A DNA stretch of 64,000 nucleotides from CBDAPX01 sp965198725. GTDB taxonomy: Bacteria > Pseudomonadota > Alphaproteobacteria > Rhodobacterales > Rhodobacteraceae. A program made the position numbers and the translations under genes. The notes under the pieces were generated by a model. That model did not search any database. It was not told the DNA's origin and saw nothing but the letters and a program-made list of their open reading frames with translations. This document shows, piece after piece, positions 52,980 to 60,917 of this stretch. The stretch is taken from NCBI GenBank assembly GCA_965198725.1, contig CBDAPX010000001.1, positions 310,001 to 374,000 of the forward strand, given 5' to 3'. How positions within the stretch are numbered: position 1 is the stretch's first letter; each line of letters begins with the position of its first letter.

Positions 52980-53248
52980 CCCTTTGCCGCCTCCGCCAAG
53001 ATCAGCTTGTCCAGCGTCAGATCAGAAACGGCTTTGCGCAATCGCTCGTTCTCTTTTTGCAGACGCTTCAGTTCCTTCAATTGATCCGTGCCCATTCCGC
53101 CGTATTTTTTCTTCCACCGGTAGTAGGTCTGTTCAGTCACACCGATCTGACGGATCGCATCCAGACGCGGCATCCCTTGCCCCGTCAGAACCTCAACCTG
53201 CCGTAACTTCGTGACAATCTCTTCTGGCTTTGGTCGCTTGTTGGCCAT
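52970..53248 (-). CDS. IS3-family transposase OrfA (HTH)
   Basis: The 92-residue protein begins MANKRPKPEEIVTKLRQVEV and has the IS407-type HTH ending GVTEQTYYRWKKKYGGMGTD, then a leucine-zipper-like helix LKELKRLQKENERLRKAVSD and LILAEAAKGNF. CGGAGGAAACAC precedes the ATG at 53248. The AAAGGGAAAC run at its end is a plausible site for -1 frameshifting into OrfB. Confidence 0.93.
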   Translation of the reverse strand: MANKRPKPEEIVTKLRQVEVLTGQGMPRLDAIRQIGVTEQTYYRWKKKYGGMGTDQLKELKRLQKENERLRKAVSDLTLDKLILAEAAKGNF

Positions 53249-53301
53249 GTGTTTCCTCCGTTTCCTAAACATAGCGGAGGACCACTTCAGTGGGGGAAGA
53301 C

Positions 53302-53511
53302 CACTACCGCCTCAATCTGAAATTTGCCGCGCAGGAAATGATCCGGAAACTCACTGAAAGAGTATCTCGAATGCACAACCAAATGACGGTTGAAGAGGTC
53401 ATTCTTGAGGTCTTCTCACCCACCTGATCAGGGGGGTAAATTAGAACTTTTGTTTTTACCCGCCTGCTTTCATTATCTGAATTGCCAGTATCTTTTTGTA
53501 GGAGGCTGGCA
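53302..53511 (+). other. gap after IS with short ORF remnant
   Basis: A reading frame without a clear start runs through R-L-N-L-K-F-A-A-Q-E-M-I-R-K-L-T-E-R and ends EEVILEVFSPT with a stop near 53429. It could be the tail of a gene that once lay between the tRNA and the IS, such as an integrase, but no catalytic motif is visible. The rest is AT-rich and carries the ribosome binding site (GGAGG) of the next gene. Confidence 0.4.
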
Positions 53512-53787
53512 ATGACAGATCACATCGAACTGCCCGTTCCACACCGTCTCTATGATGAGCGGTATCTGGCGGCGCTGCTCGGTCTCAGCGGCGACGAGTT
53601 CTATCTGTTGGACTACTGGCGCGAGTACCATCTCGGCCCGAAATTCATGAACCTTCCCACGGGACAAATCCGGTACCTCGGCAGCGACATTACCAATTGG
53701 ATAGAAGCTGGTGGCGATCACGATCCCCGTGACATCATTCGTAGCTATGAAGGCCTTGAAGCCAAGAAGGCAGAGAAGCTGGGCTAG
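53512..53787 (+). CDS. small HTH protein of integrated element
   Basis: The 91-residue acidic protein begins MTDHIELPVPHRLYDERYLA and has ALLGLSGDEFYLLDYWREYH, then PTGQIRYLGSDITNWIEAGG, the pattern of AlpA/excisionase-like winged-helix proteins (a helix pair, then a wing followed by W-I/L). GGAGG lies 6 bases before the ATG. Proteins of this type commonly precede a primase in P4-like satellites and integrated plasmids. The specific function is not proven. Confidence 0.6.
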   Translation: MTDHIELPVPHRLYDERYLAALLGLSGDEFYLLDYWREYHLGPKFMNLPTGQIRYLGSDITNWIEAGGDHDPRDIIRSYEGLEAKKAEKLG

Positions 53788-53874
53788 GAAATGATGGAGA
53801 AAGGCTTTTTTCAAGCGGTCACTGGCTGCGATTGAAAAAGCCAATGGCGAAGAACCTCAGACGGAGGCGTCAGC

Positions 53875-54144
53875 ATGAGTGTCGCCCGTATGCCTATCCA
53901 CCCCGACAGCTTCCCGAAAACAGGGAACGTCACACTGAAACAGCTTTCCACCCACAGCGGTGCGTTGGGCATGTTCCCCGAATCGCCAAGCACGTGGTTG
54001 CGTATGGTGGACAGCGGCGATGCGCCGGAACCCATCCAGATTGGTCGCCAGCATTTTTGGCGCGGTGAACATGTCCGCGCAATTGCGGCGGGTATCGACT
54101 GGCGGCTTGTGAAGATCGACACGCCCGATCTGGCAGCGGAATAG
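53875..54144 (+). CDS. AlpA-like HTH protein of integrated element
   Basis: The 89-residue protein contains TLKQLSTHSGALGMFPESPS and TWLRMVDSGDAPEPIQIGRQ followed by HFWRGEHVRAIAAGIDW. The P-x-P-x-x-I-G-R-x-x-x-W-R segment is typical of AlpA-type regulators that activate excision or replication functions. ACGGAGGCG precedes the ATG. It lies between the first HTH gene and the primase on the same strand. Confidence 0.7.
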   Translation: MSVARMPIHPDSFPKTGNVTLKQLSTHSGALGMFPESPSTWLRMVDSGDAPEPIQIGRQHFWRGEHVRAIAAGIDWRLVKIDTPDLAAE

Positions 54145-54290
54145 GAATAGAGAAACCCCGCCGCACGGAGAGCGCAACGGGGCCAGTGATGATTGTTGCT
54201 CTCCCAAGACCAAAGAAAGGAACAAAGCATGCAGGCAAAATCTGCAGCATACCGGACCGAAACACTGCGGTGGCGGGCATGAGGGGATCA

Positions 54291-55511
54291 ATGAAAAATT
54301 TGACCGAGCGTCTCCGCATCGTCGAGGAATCACACGCGGACAAAATTCTCGCCATCATTGGTGCCAAACCTCAAACTGGAAAAAAGCATCAACGCTGCCC
54401 GTTTCCTGACCATGAAGATAAGAACCCTTCATTTCGCTACGATGCAGACGCTAATCGTATTTTTTGCACGTGCCTGCCCGAAACAGGGGTTTCGCTGACC
54501 GATGCGCTAATGAAGGTACGAGGCCTTGCCGACTTCAACGCTGCTGTACGCGAGATTGAAGCCATAACTGGCGAAAAGGTTCTTGAAGGACGGCGGAAGC
54601 AGAAGCAATCGGAACCGGGAGAACAGGCGGCCTGGGAGAACCGTGAAGAAACTGATGAACAAGCCGTGCAGCGAGGAGCGGAGGAAAGAGCACGCTCCGA
54701 CGCGGCATCTGATGAAAAGACTGCTAAGATCGCATGGGTGCAGAAGCAGGTTGCGAAGACACGTCCTTTAGCCGGCTCACCCGGCGAAGAATACTTGCGC
54801 AGCATCCGTGGATTAGTTGGGATCGATCTTGAACACGACGCTTTGCGATATGCTCCAGATTTCCAATGCAAACCGGGTGGTAAGAAAAGCCCGGCTCTAG
54901 TGGCGGTGTTTACGGATAACGATGGAAATATTGTTAGCATGCAGGGCACAATCCTGAACCGCAATGGGCAACCGATACGCGATGAGAACGGCAAGAAGAC
55001 CAAACTGAGCGCAGGCTACGTCGGGGATGGTTCAGTTCGGATCAAAAACAAACTGGGTACAGGCACAATTGCGATCGCCGAAGGTATCGAAACCGGATTG
55101 ACCCGATTGTTTGCTGGGCCAGCAGAGATCAGGGTGTGCCTCGAGTCTATCCGCCGCGAAACGATAGGAGCAAACGCCAGTCGGATTGAGATAATTGCCG
55201 ACAGCAACAAAGCGCAGGACTGCCGCCAGATCGCGCGTGAATGGGCGGCAGAAAACCCAGATGCACGGGTCCATGTCGTCACGGTACCGTCAAACCTTGG
55301 TGAAAAGGCCGATTTGAACGATCTGCTCCAGGATATGGGACGTCGGGCTGTTGCCGCCGCCGTGGATGATGCCGACCGCATCCACGCGCGGCAGCGCAGG
55401 TCCAACGTTAAGCAGCTGGTGCGCGGTAGCGACGAAGAGATTGCCGATCGTGTGCTGGAAAACCTAGAAGATCTCTTTGGTCACATTGTCATCACTGAGG
55501 GCACAGTTTGA
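54291..55511 (+). CDS. primase part of a primase-helicase, ends at internal TGA
   Basis: This 406-residue segment has an N-terminal CHC2-type zinc finger region (RCPFPDHEDKNPSFRYDADA, then FCTCLP), a charged linker and a Toprim-like half with IAIAEGIETGLTRLFAG and EIIADSNKAQDCRQIAREW, as in plasmid and phage P4-type primases. It stops at TGA at 55509, but the same frame continues uninterrupted to 56831 with the helicase part. A Trp codon (TGG) at this position would give one protein of 846 residues. I chose the ATG at 54291, with AGGGG just upstream; one at 54279 is also possible. Confidence 0.75.
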   Translation: MKNLTERLRIVEESHADKILAIIGAKPQTGKKHQRCPFPDHEDKNPSFRYDADANRIFCTCLPETGVSLTDALMKVRGLADFNAAVREIEAITGEKVLEGRRKQKQSEPGEQAAWENREETDEQAVQRGAEERARSDAASDEKTAKIAWVQKQVAKTRPLAGSPGEEYLRSIRGLVGIDLEHDALRYAPDFQCKPGGKKSPALVAVFTDNDGNIVSMQGTILNRNGQPIRDENGKKTKLSAGYVGDGSVRIKNKLGTGTIAIAEGIETGLTRLFAGPAEIRVCLESIRRETIGANASRIEIIADSNKAQDCRQIAREWAAENPDARVHVVTVPSNLGEKADLNDLLQDMGRRAVAAAVDDADRIHARQRRSNVKQLVRGSDEEIADRVLENLEDLFGHIVITEGTV

Positions 55512-55664
55512 ATTTACGATGGCAAGCTTTGTACTGCTCTCAACGACAATCGGCTTACGCGTGCCATCGCGCGCTTTGACGGTGCCACTTACCCTACGCC
55601 GTCCAACGGCATTGGCGAGGTCAAGATCACGTTAAGTAAGGCGCAGAGTGTCAAGTCGCTTCCC

Positions 55665-56831
55665 ATGTCCAAACGCGATGACGATGGGTTTTTTGAAGGT
55701 GCGCCTGTTGGCATCACCTGTGAAAGCGGGTTCGTTTTGTTCGAACAAGACGTTGCAACAGGTGAATATGTCCCACGGCTCGAACCACATGTCCGCAAAC
55801 ACCGGGCCCGGCATCCCGTACGTGGTGTATGGCCAGTGCAGGATGCTGAGAAGCAGCTTTTGGGAAGCGACTTGATGAAGCTGCTCACGGGTTTGTGCTC
55901 AGCTAAAGCGACTTTGAGGCGGCTGCAGCACGAGGCTCCAAACCTTGAGTTCGACCTGGACATGGCTGAACGAGACAAAAGCGCGCGGATTGAGCTGATC
56001 CTGCAGACAGCCGCCGCAGCGGCACTTGGTATCGGCACGCAAATGAAACACCCGCGGGCCCTTATTTGGACTGGGCCGGGCGGCGCAGGAAAAAGTACCA
56101 CGCGCAAGGTCATCTCATCATTGATCTCAGCGGATGAACTTCAGTCGGTGCCGCCAGCCAAAATGGGACAAGACTACTTCGTCTCAGTTTTGCGCGGGTA
56201 TGCGCTGAACGTTGCAGAGGAGACGTCGGATCGTGATCTTTCAGGCGACGCGCTAAAAAAGGTCATCACCGGGGACATCTGTCATGCCCGGCTGCCATAC
56301 GGCATACCGTTTTATTTCACTCCCACGGCGCAGCATGTGTTCATCTGCAATGAGCTGCCCGCATTTAGCGGAGGGATCGACAGCGGCGTTGAGCGCCGCT
56401 TCAAGGTTCTGTTCTTCGACAAAGCGTATTCTGAAGAGCAGGCCGACGAGGGATTGGCAGATCGCATAATCGAACACGAGGCGGATCTTTTACTACATCT
56501 TGTCGTAGTTGCGGCTGGGGAACTTTTGACCGCGCGGCGCATGGCGGATCCCGTGACATCACGCATAGCCAAGGAGGCGTGGATGAGGGATGCGGACCGG
56601 GTTCGTGCGTGGGCGGCAGAGAGACTATCCATCAAGGCAAACAACGTCGTCACTATTGCTGATCTGTATTCGAATTTCCGTCAGTGGTGTACCGCAGAAG
56701 GTGTATCGGACAGCCGAATTCCTGCGCCCAACAGCTTCGCTCGACCCTTGCGTCATGTAGAGCCCCGTCTCGTTCCAGGACCCAATAGGAAAGGCGCTCG
56801 GTTCGAAAGTGCTATCCTCAAGACGGCCTGA
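55665..56831 (+). CDS. D5/P4-type replicative helicase part
   Basis: The frame continues in register from the upstream primase segment after its TGA. This part has the superfamily 3 helicase Walker A WTGPGGAGKSTTRKV, a Walker B-like region LNVAEETSDRD and sensor segments with HVFICNELPAF and GVERRFKVLFFDK. It would unwind DNA during replication of the element. The ATG at 55665 (MSKRDDDG) is a possible independent start, but no ribosome binding site is obvious. I think it was originally one gene with 54291-55511. Confidence 0.75.
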   Translation: MSKRDDDGFFEGAPVGITCESGFVLFEQDVATGEYVPRLEPHVRKHRARHPVRGVWPVQDAEKQLLGSDLMKLLTGLCSAKATLRRLQHEAPNLEFDLDMAERDKSARIELILQTAAAAALGIGTQMKHPRALIWTGPGGAGKSTTRKVISSLISADELQSVPPAKMGQDYFVSVLRGYALNVAEETSDRDLSGDALKKVITGDICHARLPYGIPFYFTPTAQHVFICNELPAFSGGIDSGVERRFKVLFFDKAYSEEQADEGLADRIIEHEADLLLHLVVVAAGELLTARRMADPVTSRIAKEAWMRDADRVRAWAAERLSIKANNVVTIADLYSNFRQWCTAEGVSDSRIPAPNSFARPLRHVEPRLVPGPNRKGARFESAILKTA

Positions 56832-56907
56832 TTTAAAGTGGGACAGCTTGTAACGAGGCCAAACGAACTAGGCCGACCATTTCGTTATGGTTGGACATGC
56901 AATAAAG

Positions 56908-56956
56908 CCTCCCAACTTCCCTGTCGGGCGTTTGGTTGGGAGGTTGGGAGGTTTTG
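56908..56956 (+). terminator. terminator after the primase-helicase
   Basis: CCTCCCAACTTCCC (56908-56921) pairs with GGGAGGTTGGGAGG (56938-56951) as a 14-bp stem with one G-T pair, followed by TTTTGTG. It lies about 80 bases past the helicase stop. Confidence 0.8.
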
Positions 56957-57024
56957 TGTCTCGTCCGTCTGTATATTTTCTGTTGTTCAGATCAAGCATA
57001 ATGCTGGCTTTTAACGCCTGACGT

Positions 57025-57405
57025 TCATTGCAGCGCCGCGGTGCGACCCCGCGAGGACCTCCGTGTTTCGTCCAGCGCCTGACGCATTGCTGCCAAACCA
57101 GCCCGCTCGACATACTGGTCCATCGGGTCGAGTTCATCCCAAGTGCGAGATGCGGCAGCAGGCCAGAACTGCGGATGACTGTGCCGCATTTGGCTGAGCC
57201 GCCATTCATGGTGGAAGAGTTGCGGTGTCATAGCTTCAGGATCGCTCTGGAAGCGCGCAGCGACACCACAGCAGGCCTGCCACTGCCGGTCATGCACAAT
57301 CGGGCTTTCCTCGCCGCTCGTTGCTGTTTGGGCTTCACAGCAGGCCATAGCGATCAGGACGATGTGCCTTGCTGCGGCAGCTTCAAGTTGGATATCTTGC
57401 TCCAT
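57025..57405 (-). CDS. hypothetical protein of the integrated element
   Basis: The 126-residue protein begins MEQDIQLEAAAARHIVLIAM, has three cysteines in its first half (ACCEAQT, QACCGV) and ends with W-D-E-L-D-P-M-D-Q-Y-V-E-R and a basic tail. An AGGAGAAATCAC ribosome binding site precedes the ATG at 57405, so the start is well supported; the longer frame to 57603 is not. It is convergent with the primase-helicase. No family is recognised. Confidence 0.5.
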   Translation of the reverse strand: MEQDIQLEAAAARHIVLIAMACCEAQTATSGEESPIVHDRQWQACCGVAARFQSDPEAMTPQLFHHEWRLSQMRHSHPQFWPAAASRTWDELDPMDQYVERAGLAAMRQALDETRRSSRGRTAALQ

Positions 57406-58136
57406 GTGATTTCTCCTATTCATCATGTTGATGCGCATCCCGTTGGCTGTTGCCACCGGCGACCACCCCAGGGCGGGGTTGGTGATCACGATTTTCGTAA
57501 CGCTCTGGATGGTGTTGGTTTCGCACTGCCTTAGGCTCATCAGTGGATCGGCGCTAGGCCCAGACCATTCGCACCGGTCGCAAGCATGTCTCGGGCGGTC
57601 CATACCCCGGCGGTCTTCCGCGACTTACGGGCAAAGCTCGGTAGACGAGCGTCACCATGTTTGTGGGAATTGCGGGCTGTCCGCCCACGATTGGCACGTA
57701 ATCGCTAAGTCTGTCAGCTTCAAGGAGCGGGCGGCGTAGCGCGGACAAAACAAAAAGCGGCTACGTCTTTTAGAAAGAACAACGTCTGCTTCGCGCTCAA
57801 AATAAGCCGTTCATGCCAAGTGCAGCGAATGACTGTTCTGAGCCCAAAGTTACGAATGCTGCGAAGCGCATGAACAACAAATTTGTGCAGATAGCTGACT
57901 TTGCAAAGTCGCAGGCGGTCCGGCATCTCGCGACTTGAAGGTTGGGCCGGTGCGGTGGTGGAAACCCCAAAATGTTAGAGCAGGTCGGCGTTTGGCGGTG
58001 CGAACGTCCGCTTCAGGCTTGGTGGCTCGGCCTCGTTTTAATCGCGATACATCAGCTTGGTCAGCATCCTCGCGATCTCGAGCGCTGGGATCTTGTAAAT
58101 ATGCTAAATCCAAGCCCTTCGCGCGGGCTTCAAGCG
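57406..58136. other. 731-bp stretch with no convincing gene
   Basis: Short frames occur on both strands but none has both a good start signal and protein-like composition. One 64-residue minus frame (57554-57748) contains SDYVPIVGGQPAIPTNMVTL and might be a fragment of an element gene. Codon use differs from the surrounding core genes. I see no tRNA-derived attR, no repeats of the tRNA-Ala 3' end and no RNA gene here. Confidence 0.5.
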
Positions 58137-58841
58137 TCACTGCTGAGAAAACATCGCTCGTTCGATCCCGGCAACGTCACAGAGTGTAATGCTGGCATAC
58201 GAGAGCTCAACAAGCCCTTCATTCTCAAATGCTTTTAGGTGCTTTGAGAGCCCTGGACGCCGCATGTTGGCGAGGCCAGAAGGCTCCTGCTGGCTGACGC
58301 GCAAATCCATCTTTTTCTGCACGGATTGCACGACGCCCCGATGGCCACACAACCGCAAGATTGCTGCTGCAAGACGTTGCCTTCCCGTTGGCAGCGCAAG
58401 GTCATTCGCAGCAACCATTGCCGTCAACTGGTTCATGGACGTCAACCGCGCTAGCGCTTCCCAAAGCTCGGGGTGCGCGTATGCCAAAGGTCGAAATTTG
58501 GCGTAAGGAATTTGCACCAACTCAACTGTTCCCCCGGCGCGCATGTCGACGATACCAGGAATTCCCAGCAGGGGCTCTGACTCACCAAGCCAAGCTCCCG
58601 GTAAATGGATATGTCCCAAGGTCGGTTCCATTTCAGATAGCGCTGCCATGACACGGACCTCGCCAGCAAGAACGCCCCATAGCGAGTTCTGATCGACGCC
58701 TTCCGCATAAACGGGTTGATTGTTTTGAAGCTCGACGCGTTGCGACAGGGCCCGCAATTTATCGAGAACTGCAGGCGGAACACCTTGAAGCCAAGCAGTT
58801 TCAAAGGGGTCTTCTACAAAAATGCGCGCGTCTTCGCTCAA
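58137..58841 (-). CDS. Crp/Fnr-family regulator divergent from DUF3604 genes
   Basis: The 234-residue protein has a cyclic-nucleotide-binding-like N-terminal domain (VELQNNQPVYAEGVDQNSLW, LAGEVRVMAALSEME, LPGAWLGESEPLLG) and a C-terminal HTH with EPSGLANMRRPGLSKHLKAFENEG. No FeS cysteine set is present, so it is not an FNR oxygen sensor. It is divergent from two DUF3604 genes with two GAACA/TGTTC inverted repeats in the 118-base gap. It probably controls both sides. Confidence 0.85.
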   Translation of the reverse strand: MSEDARIFVEDPFETAWLQGVPPAVLDKLRALSQRVELQNNQPVYAEGVDQNSLWGVLAGEVRVMAALSEMEPTLGHIHLPGAWLGESEPLLGIPGIVDMRAGGTVELVQIPYAKFRPLAYAHPELWEALARLTSMNQLTAMVAANDLALPTGRQRLAAAILRLCGHRGVVQSVQKKMDLRVSQQEPSGLANMRRPGLSKHLKAFENEGLVELSYASITLCDVAGIERAMFSQQ

Positions 58842-58854
58842 ATTGACTCCTATC

Positions 58855-58865
58855 GAACAGTGTTC
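58855..58865. promoter_or_regulatory. inverted repeat site 1 in regulator/DUF3604 gap
   Basis: GAACA-G-TGTTC is a perfect 11-base palindrome close to the regulator start codon. The same GAACA/TGTTC half sites recur at 58884. Confidence 0.5.
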
Positions 58866-58883
58866 CGTTCAGGGCTTTGTTAG

Positions 58884-58899
58884 GAACAAAGGTATGTTC
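58884..58899. promoter_or_regulatory. inverted repeat site 2 in regulator/DUF3604 gap
   Basis: GAACA-AAGGTA-TGTTC has the 6-base spacer common in Crp/Fnr-family operators and the same half sites as site 1. It lies 61 bases before the first DUF3604 start codon. Confidence 0.55.
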
Positions 58900-58959
58900 G
58901 GATAGCGATACGCGCATCAAGGCACGTCAAATTCCCGATAAGCCATTTGGAGGAACTCA

Positions 58960-60858
58960 ATGCGTTTGAGCAAACTCATTTTGATCGCGGCGGTTTCAGC
59001 CTCATCTGCTGCTGCACAGCAAGCACCTGACGCAGATGCGCCGAACGTTGCGCCAGCGCGCGAAGCCTATTCGCCTTACCCGCAACAGGAGTTTCCCAAT
59101 CGGGTGTTCTTTGGCGATACGCACCTGCACACATCCTATTCCTGGGATGCCGGCATGGTGTTCAACACGTTGTCGCCGACAGACGCTTATAATTTTGCCA
59201 AGGGTCAGACGGTCACGTCTGGCACGGGCCTGCCCGCAAAGCTTCAGCGCCCCCTCGATTGGCTGGTGGTCTCGGATCACTCTGACGGGCTTGGTATCGC
59301 ACCCCTGCTGGCCCGCGCCGATGAGGTGTTGCTGGCCGATGAGTTCGGCGCGGCGCTTTACGACCTGACCAGTCAGGGCACAATTGAAAGCACTCAGGTC
59401 GCCTATAACCTGTGGCTGAGCCGCACCTATGACGGTACTAATCACCTCGCATCAGACCCCAACGTGATCGAAACGCCTTGGAATGAAATCGTCGATGCCG
59501 CTGAAGAGGCCAATGCACCGGGCAGCTTTACGGCTTTCATCGGCTACGAATGGAGCTCTGCGCCCGACGGCAACAACCTGCACAGGGTGGTCGTGTATCG
59601 CGACGGCGCAGAGGAAGCCAAAACGCGGACTCCGCTCTCAAACGAGTTTAGCAACGACCCCGAAGATCTTTGGGATTGGATGGAAGCCTACGAGACCGAG
59701 ACCGGCGGACAGATGCTCGCCATCCCACATAATGGCAACCTCTCAAACGGGCTGATGTTTGACGATGTCACGTTCTCAGGCGAACCGCTTACAGCAGAAT
59801 ACGCCGAACGTCGGCAACGTTGGGAACCTCTTTATGAAGTTGGTCAGATGAAAGGCGATGGAGAGACGCATCCCTTGCTGTCTCCAAACGATCAATTTGC
59901 CGATTTCGAAACCTGGGACAAAGGTAGCTTTGGGGCCGAAGTCAAGACGCCTGATATGCTGCCAAAAGAATACGCGCGCTCGGCTTTGATGCGTGGGTTG
60001 CAATACGAAAACGAGCTGGGCGCAAACCCGTTCAAGTTCGGCATGATCGGCTCGACTGACGCGCATACATCGCTTTCGACCTCCACCGAAGACAATTTCT
60101 TTGGCAAGATCACCGCGTTCGAACCTTCTACCAATGAGCTGCGTTTCTACGAAGCGGTTCGAGGCCGCTTGGGTGAGCCGGGCAATGAAACGTTCACATG
60201 GGAAACGTCAGCGGCAGGCATTGCCGCCGTCTGGGCGCGTGAAAACACGCGCGAGGCCATTTTTGACGCGATGATGCGCAAAGAGGTTTATGCGACTTCG
60301 GGAACTCGGCTGCGTGTGCGTGTATTTGCAGGATATGATTTTCAGGCATCCGACCTGCCGCGCTCTGACTTTGACGCCCACGGCTATGAAAACGGTGTAC
60401 CCATGGGCGCCGATCTGGGCGCCGATCCAGAAGGTCGGGCCCCGCGCCTGCTGGTGCGTGCCCTGCGCGATCCTGATGGGGCCAATCTTGACCGAGTTCA
60501 GGTCGTAAAGGGCTGGGTCAATGCAGATGGTGAGACCGTTGAGCGGATCTATGACATTGCCTGTGGAGGCCGCGACGTGATCAACGGCCAGTGTGCAGAC
60601 GAAATTGGCAATACCGTGGACGGCGCGACGGCGACCTATACGAACGATATCGGTCAGGCGATCCTGGCGGGCTATTGGGAAGATCCGGATTTCGATCCGA
60701 CGCAAAATGCATTCTACTATGTCCGCGTCATTGAGATCCCATCGCCGCGTTGGACGACCTTTGACGCAGCCTTCTTCGGTGTAGAACTGCCAGAAGGTGC
60801 CAAGGTTTCAATTCAGGAACGCGCCTTTACCTCGCCGATCTGGTACCAGCCGGGCTGA
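58960..60858 (+). CDS. secreted DUF3604 protein (PHP-like metal site), first copy
   Basis: The 632-residue protein starts with a signal peptide (MRLSKLILIAAVSASSAAA, cut before QQAPD). Motifs resemble PHP-type metal centres: FFGDTHLHTSYSWDAG (HxH), LVVSDHSDGLG, FIGYEWSSAPDGNNLHRVV, AIPHNGNLSNG and GMIGSTDAHTSLS. The late RVQVVKGWVNADGE and WEDPDFDPTQNAFYYVRV are DUF3604 blocks. The activity of DUF3604 is not established to my knowledge; a phosphoester or related hydrolysis is suggested by the motifs. GGAGGAACTCA precedes the ATG. It is upstream of a paralog. Confidence 0.88.
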   Translation: MRLSKLILIAAVSASSAAAQQAPDADAPNVAPAREAYSPYPQQEFPNRVFFGDTHLHTSYSWDAGMVFNTLSPTDAYNFAKGQTVTSGTGLPAKLQRPLDWLVVSDHSDGLGIAPLLARADEVLLADEFGAALYDLTSQGTIESTQVAYNLWLSRTYDGTNHLASDPNVIETPWNEIVDAAEEANAPGSFTAFIGYEWSSAPDGNNLHRVVVYRDGAEEAKTRTPLSNEFSNDPEDLWDWMEAYETETGGQMLAIPHNGNLSNGLMFDDVTFSGEPLTAEYAERRQRWEPLYEVGQMKGDGETHPLLSPNDQFADFETWDKGSFGAEVKTPDMLPKEYARSALMRGLQYENELGANPFKFGMIGSTDAHTSLSTSTEDNFFGKITAFEPSTNELRFYEAVRGRLGEPGNETFTWETSAAGIAAVWARENTREAIFDAMMRKEVYATSGTRLRVRVFAGYDFQASDLPRSDFDAHGYENGVPMGADLGADPEGRAPRLLVRALRDPDGANLDRVQVVKGWVNADGETVERIYDIACGGRDVINGQCADEIGNTVDGATATYTNDIGQAILAGYWEDPDFDPTQNAFYYVRVIEIPSPRWTTFDAAFFGVELPEGAKVSIQERAFTSPIWYQPG

Positions 60859-60917
60859 TTATGTCGGCAGAATACGACGACCGGTCGAAAAAGCATTTTG
60901 AAACAAGGAGTGGTGCC

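Larger units (their letters stand above)
52088..53301 (-). mobile_element. IS3-family insertion sequence (IS407-like), near complete
   Basis: The left end (TGATCAGCCCCACCTAAGTGG) and right end (complement of CCACTTCAGTGGGGGAAGAC) are imperfect inverted repeats sharing AAGTGGTCC. CACT flanks both sides (52084-52087 and 53302-53305), consistent with a 4-base target duplication. Inside are overlapping orfA and orfB on the minus strand. It sits 25 bases past tRNA-Ala. The exact ends are uncertain by one or two bases. Confidence 0.8.

Noticed and set aside
53302..53429. Integrase C-terminus after the IS
   Set aside because: The 40-residue tail has no tyrosine recombinase RHRY motif, and even with the IS removed the frame lacks a start, so I only mention it as an unassigned remnant.
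55509..55511. Selenocysteine or recoded TGA in the primase-helicase
   Set aside because: No SECIS-like hairpin or Sec genes are visible and tryptophan fits the context. A nonsense mutation is simpler.
57850..58140. 96-98-aa frames in the gene-poor stretch
   Set aside because: They overlap each other on both strands, lack start signals and have no protein-like pattern.
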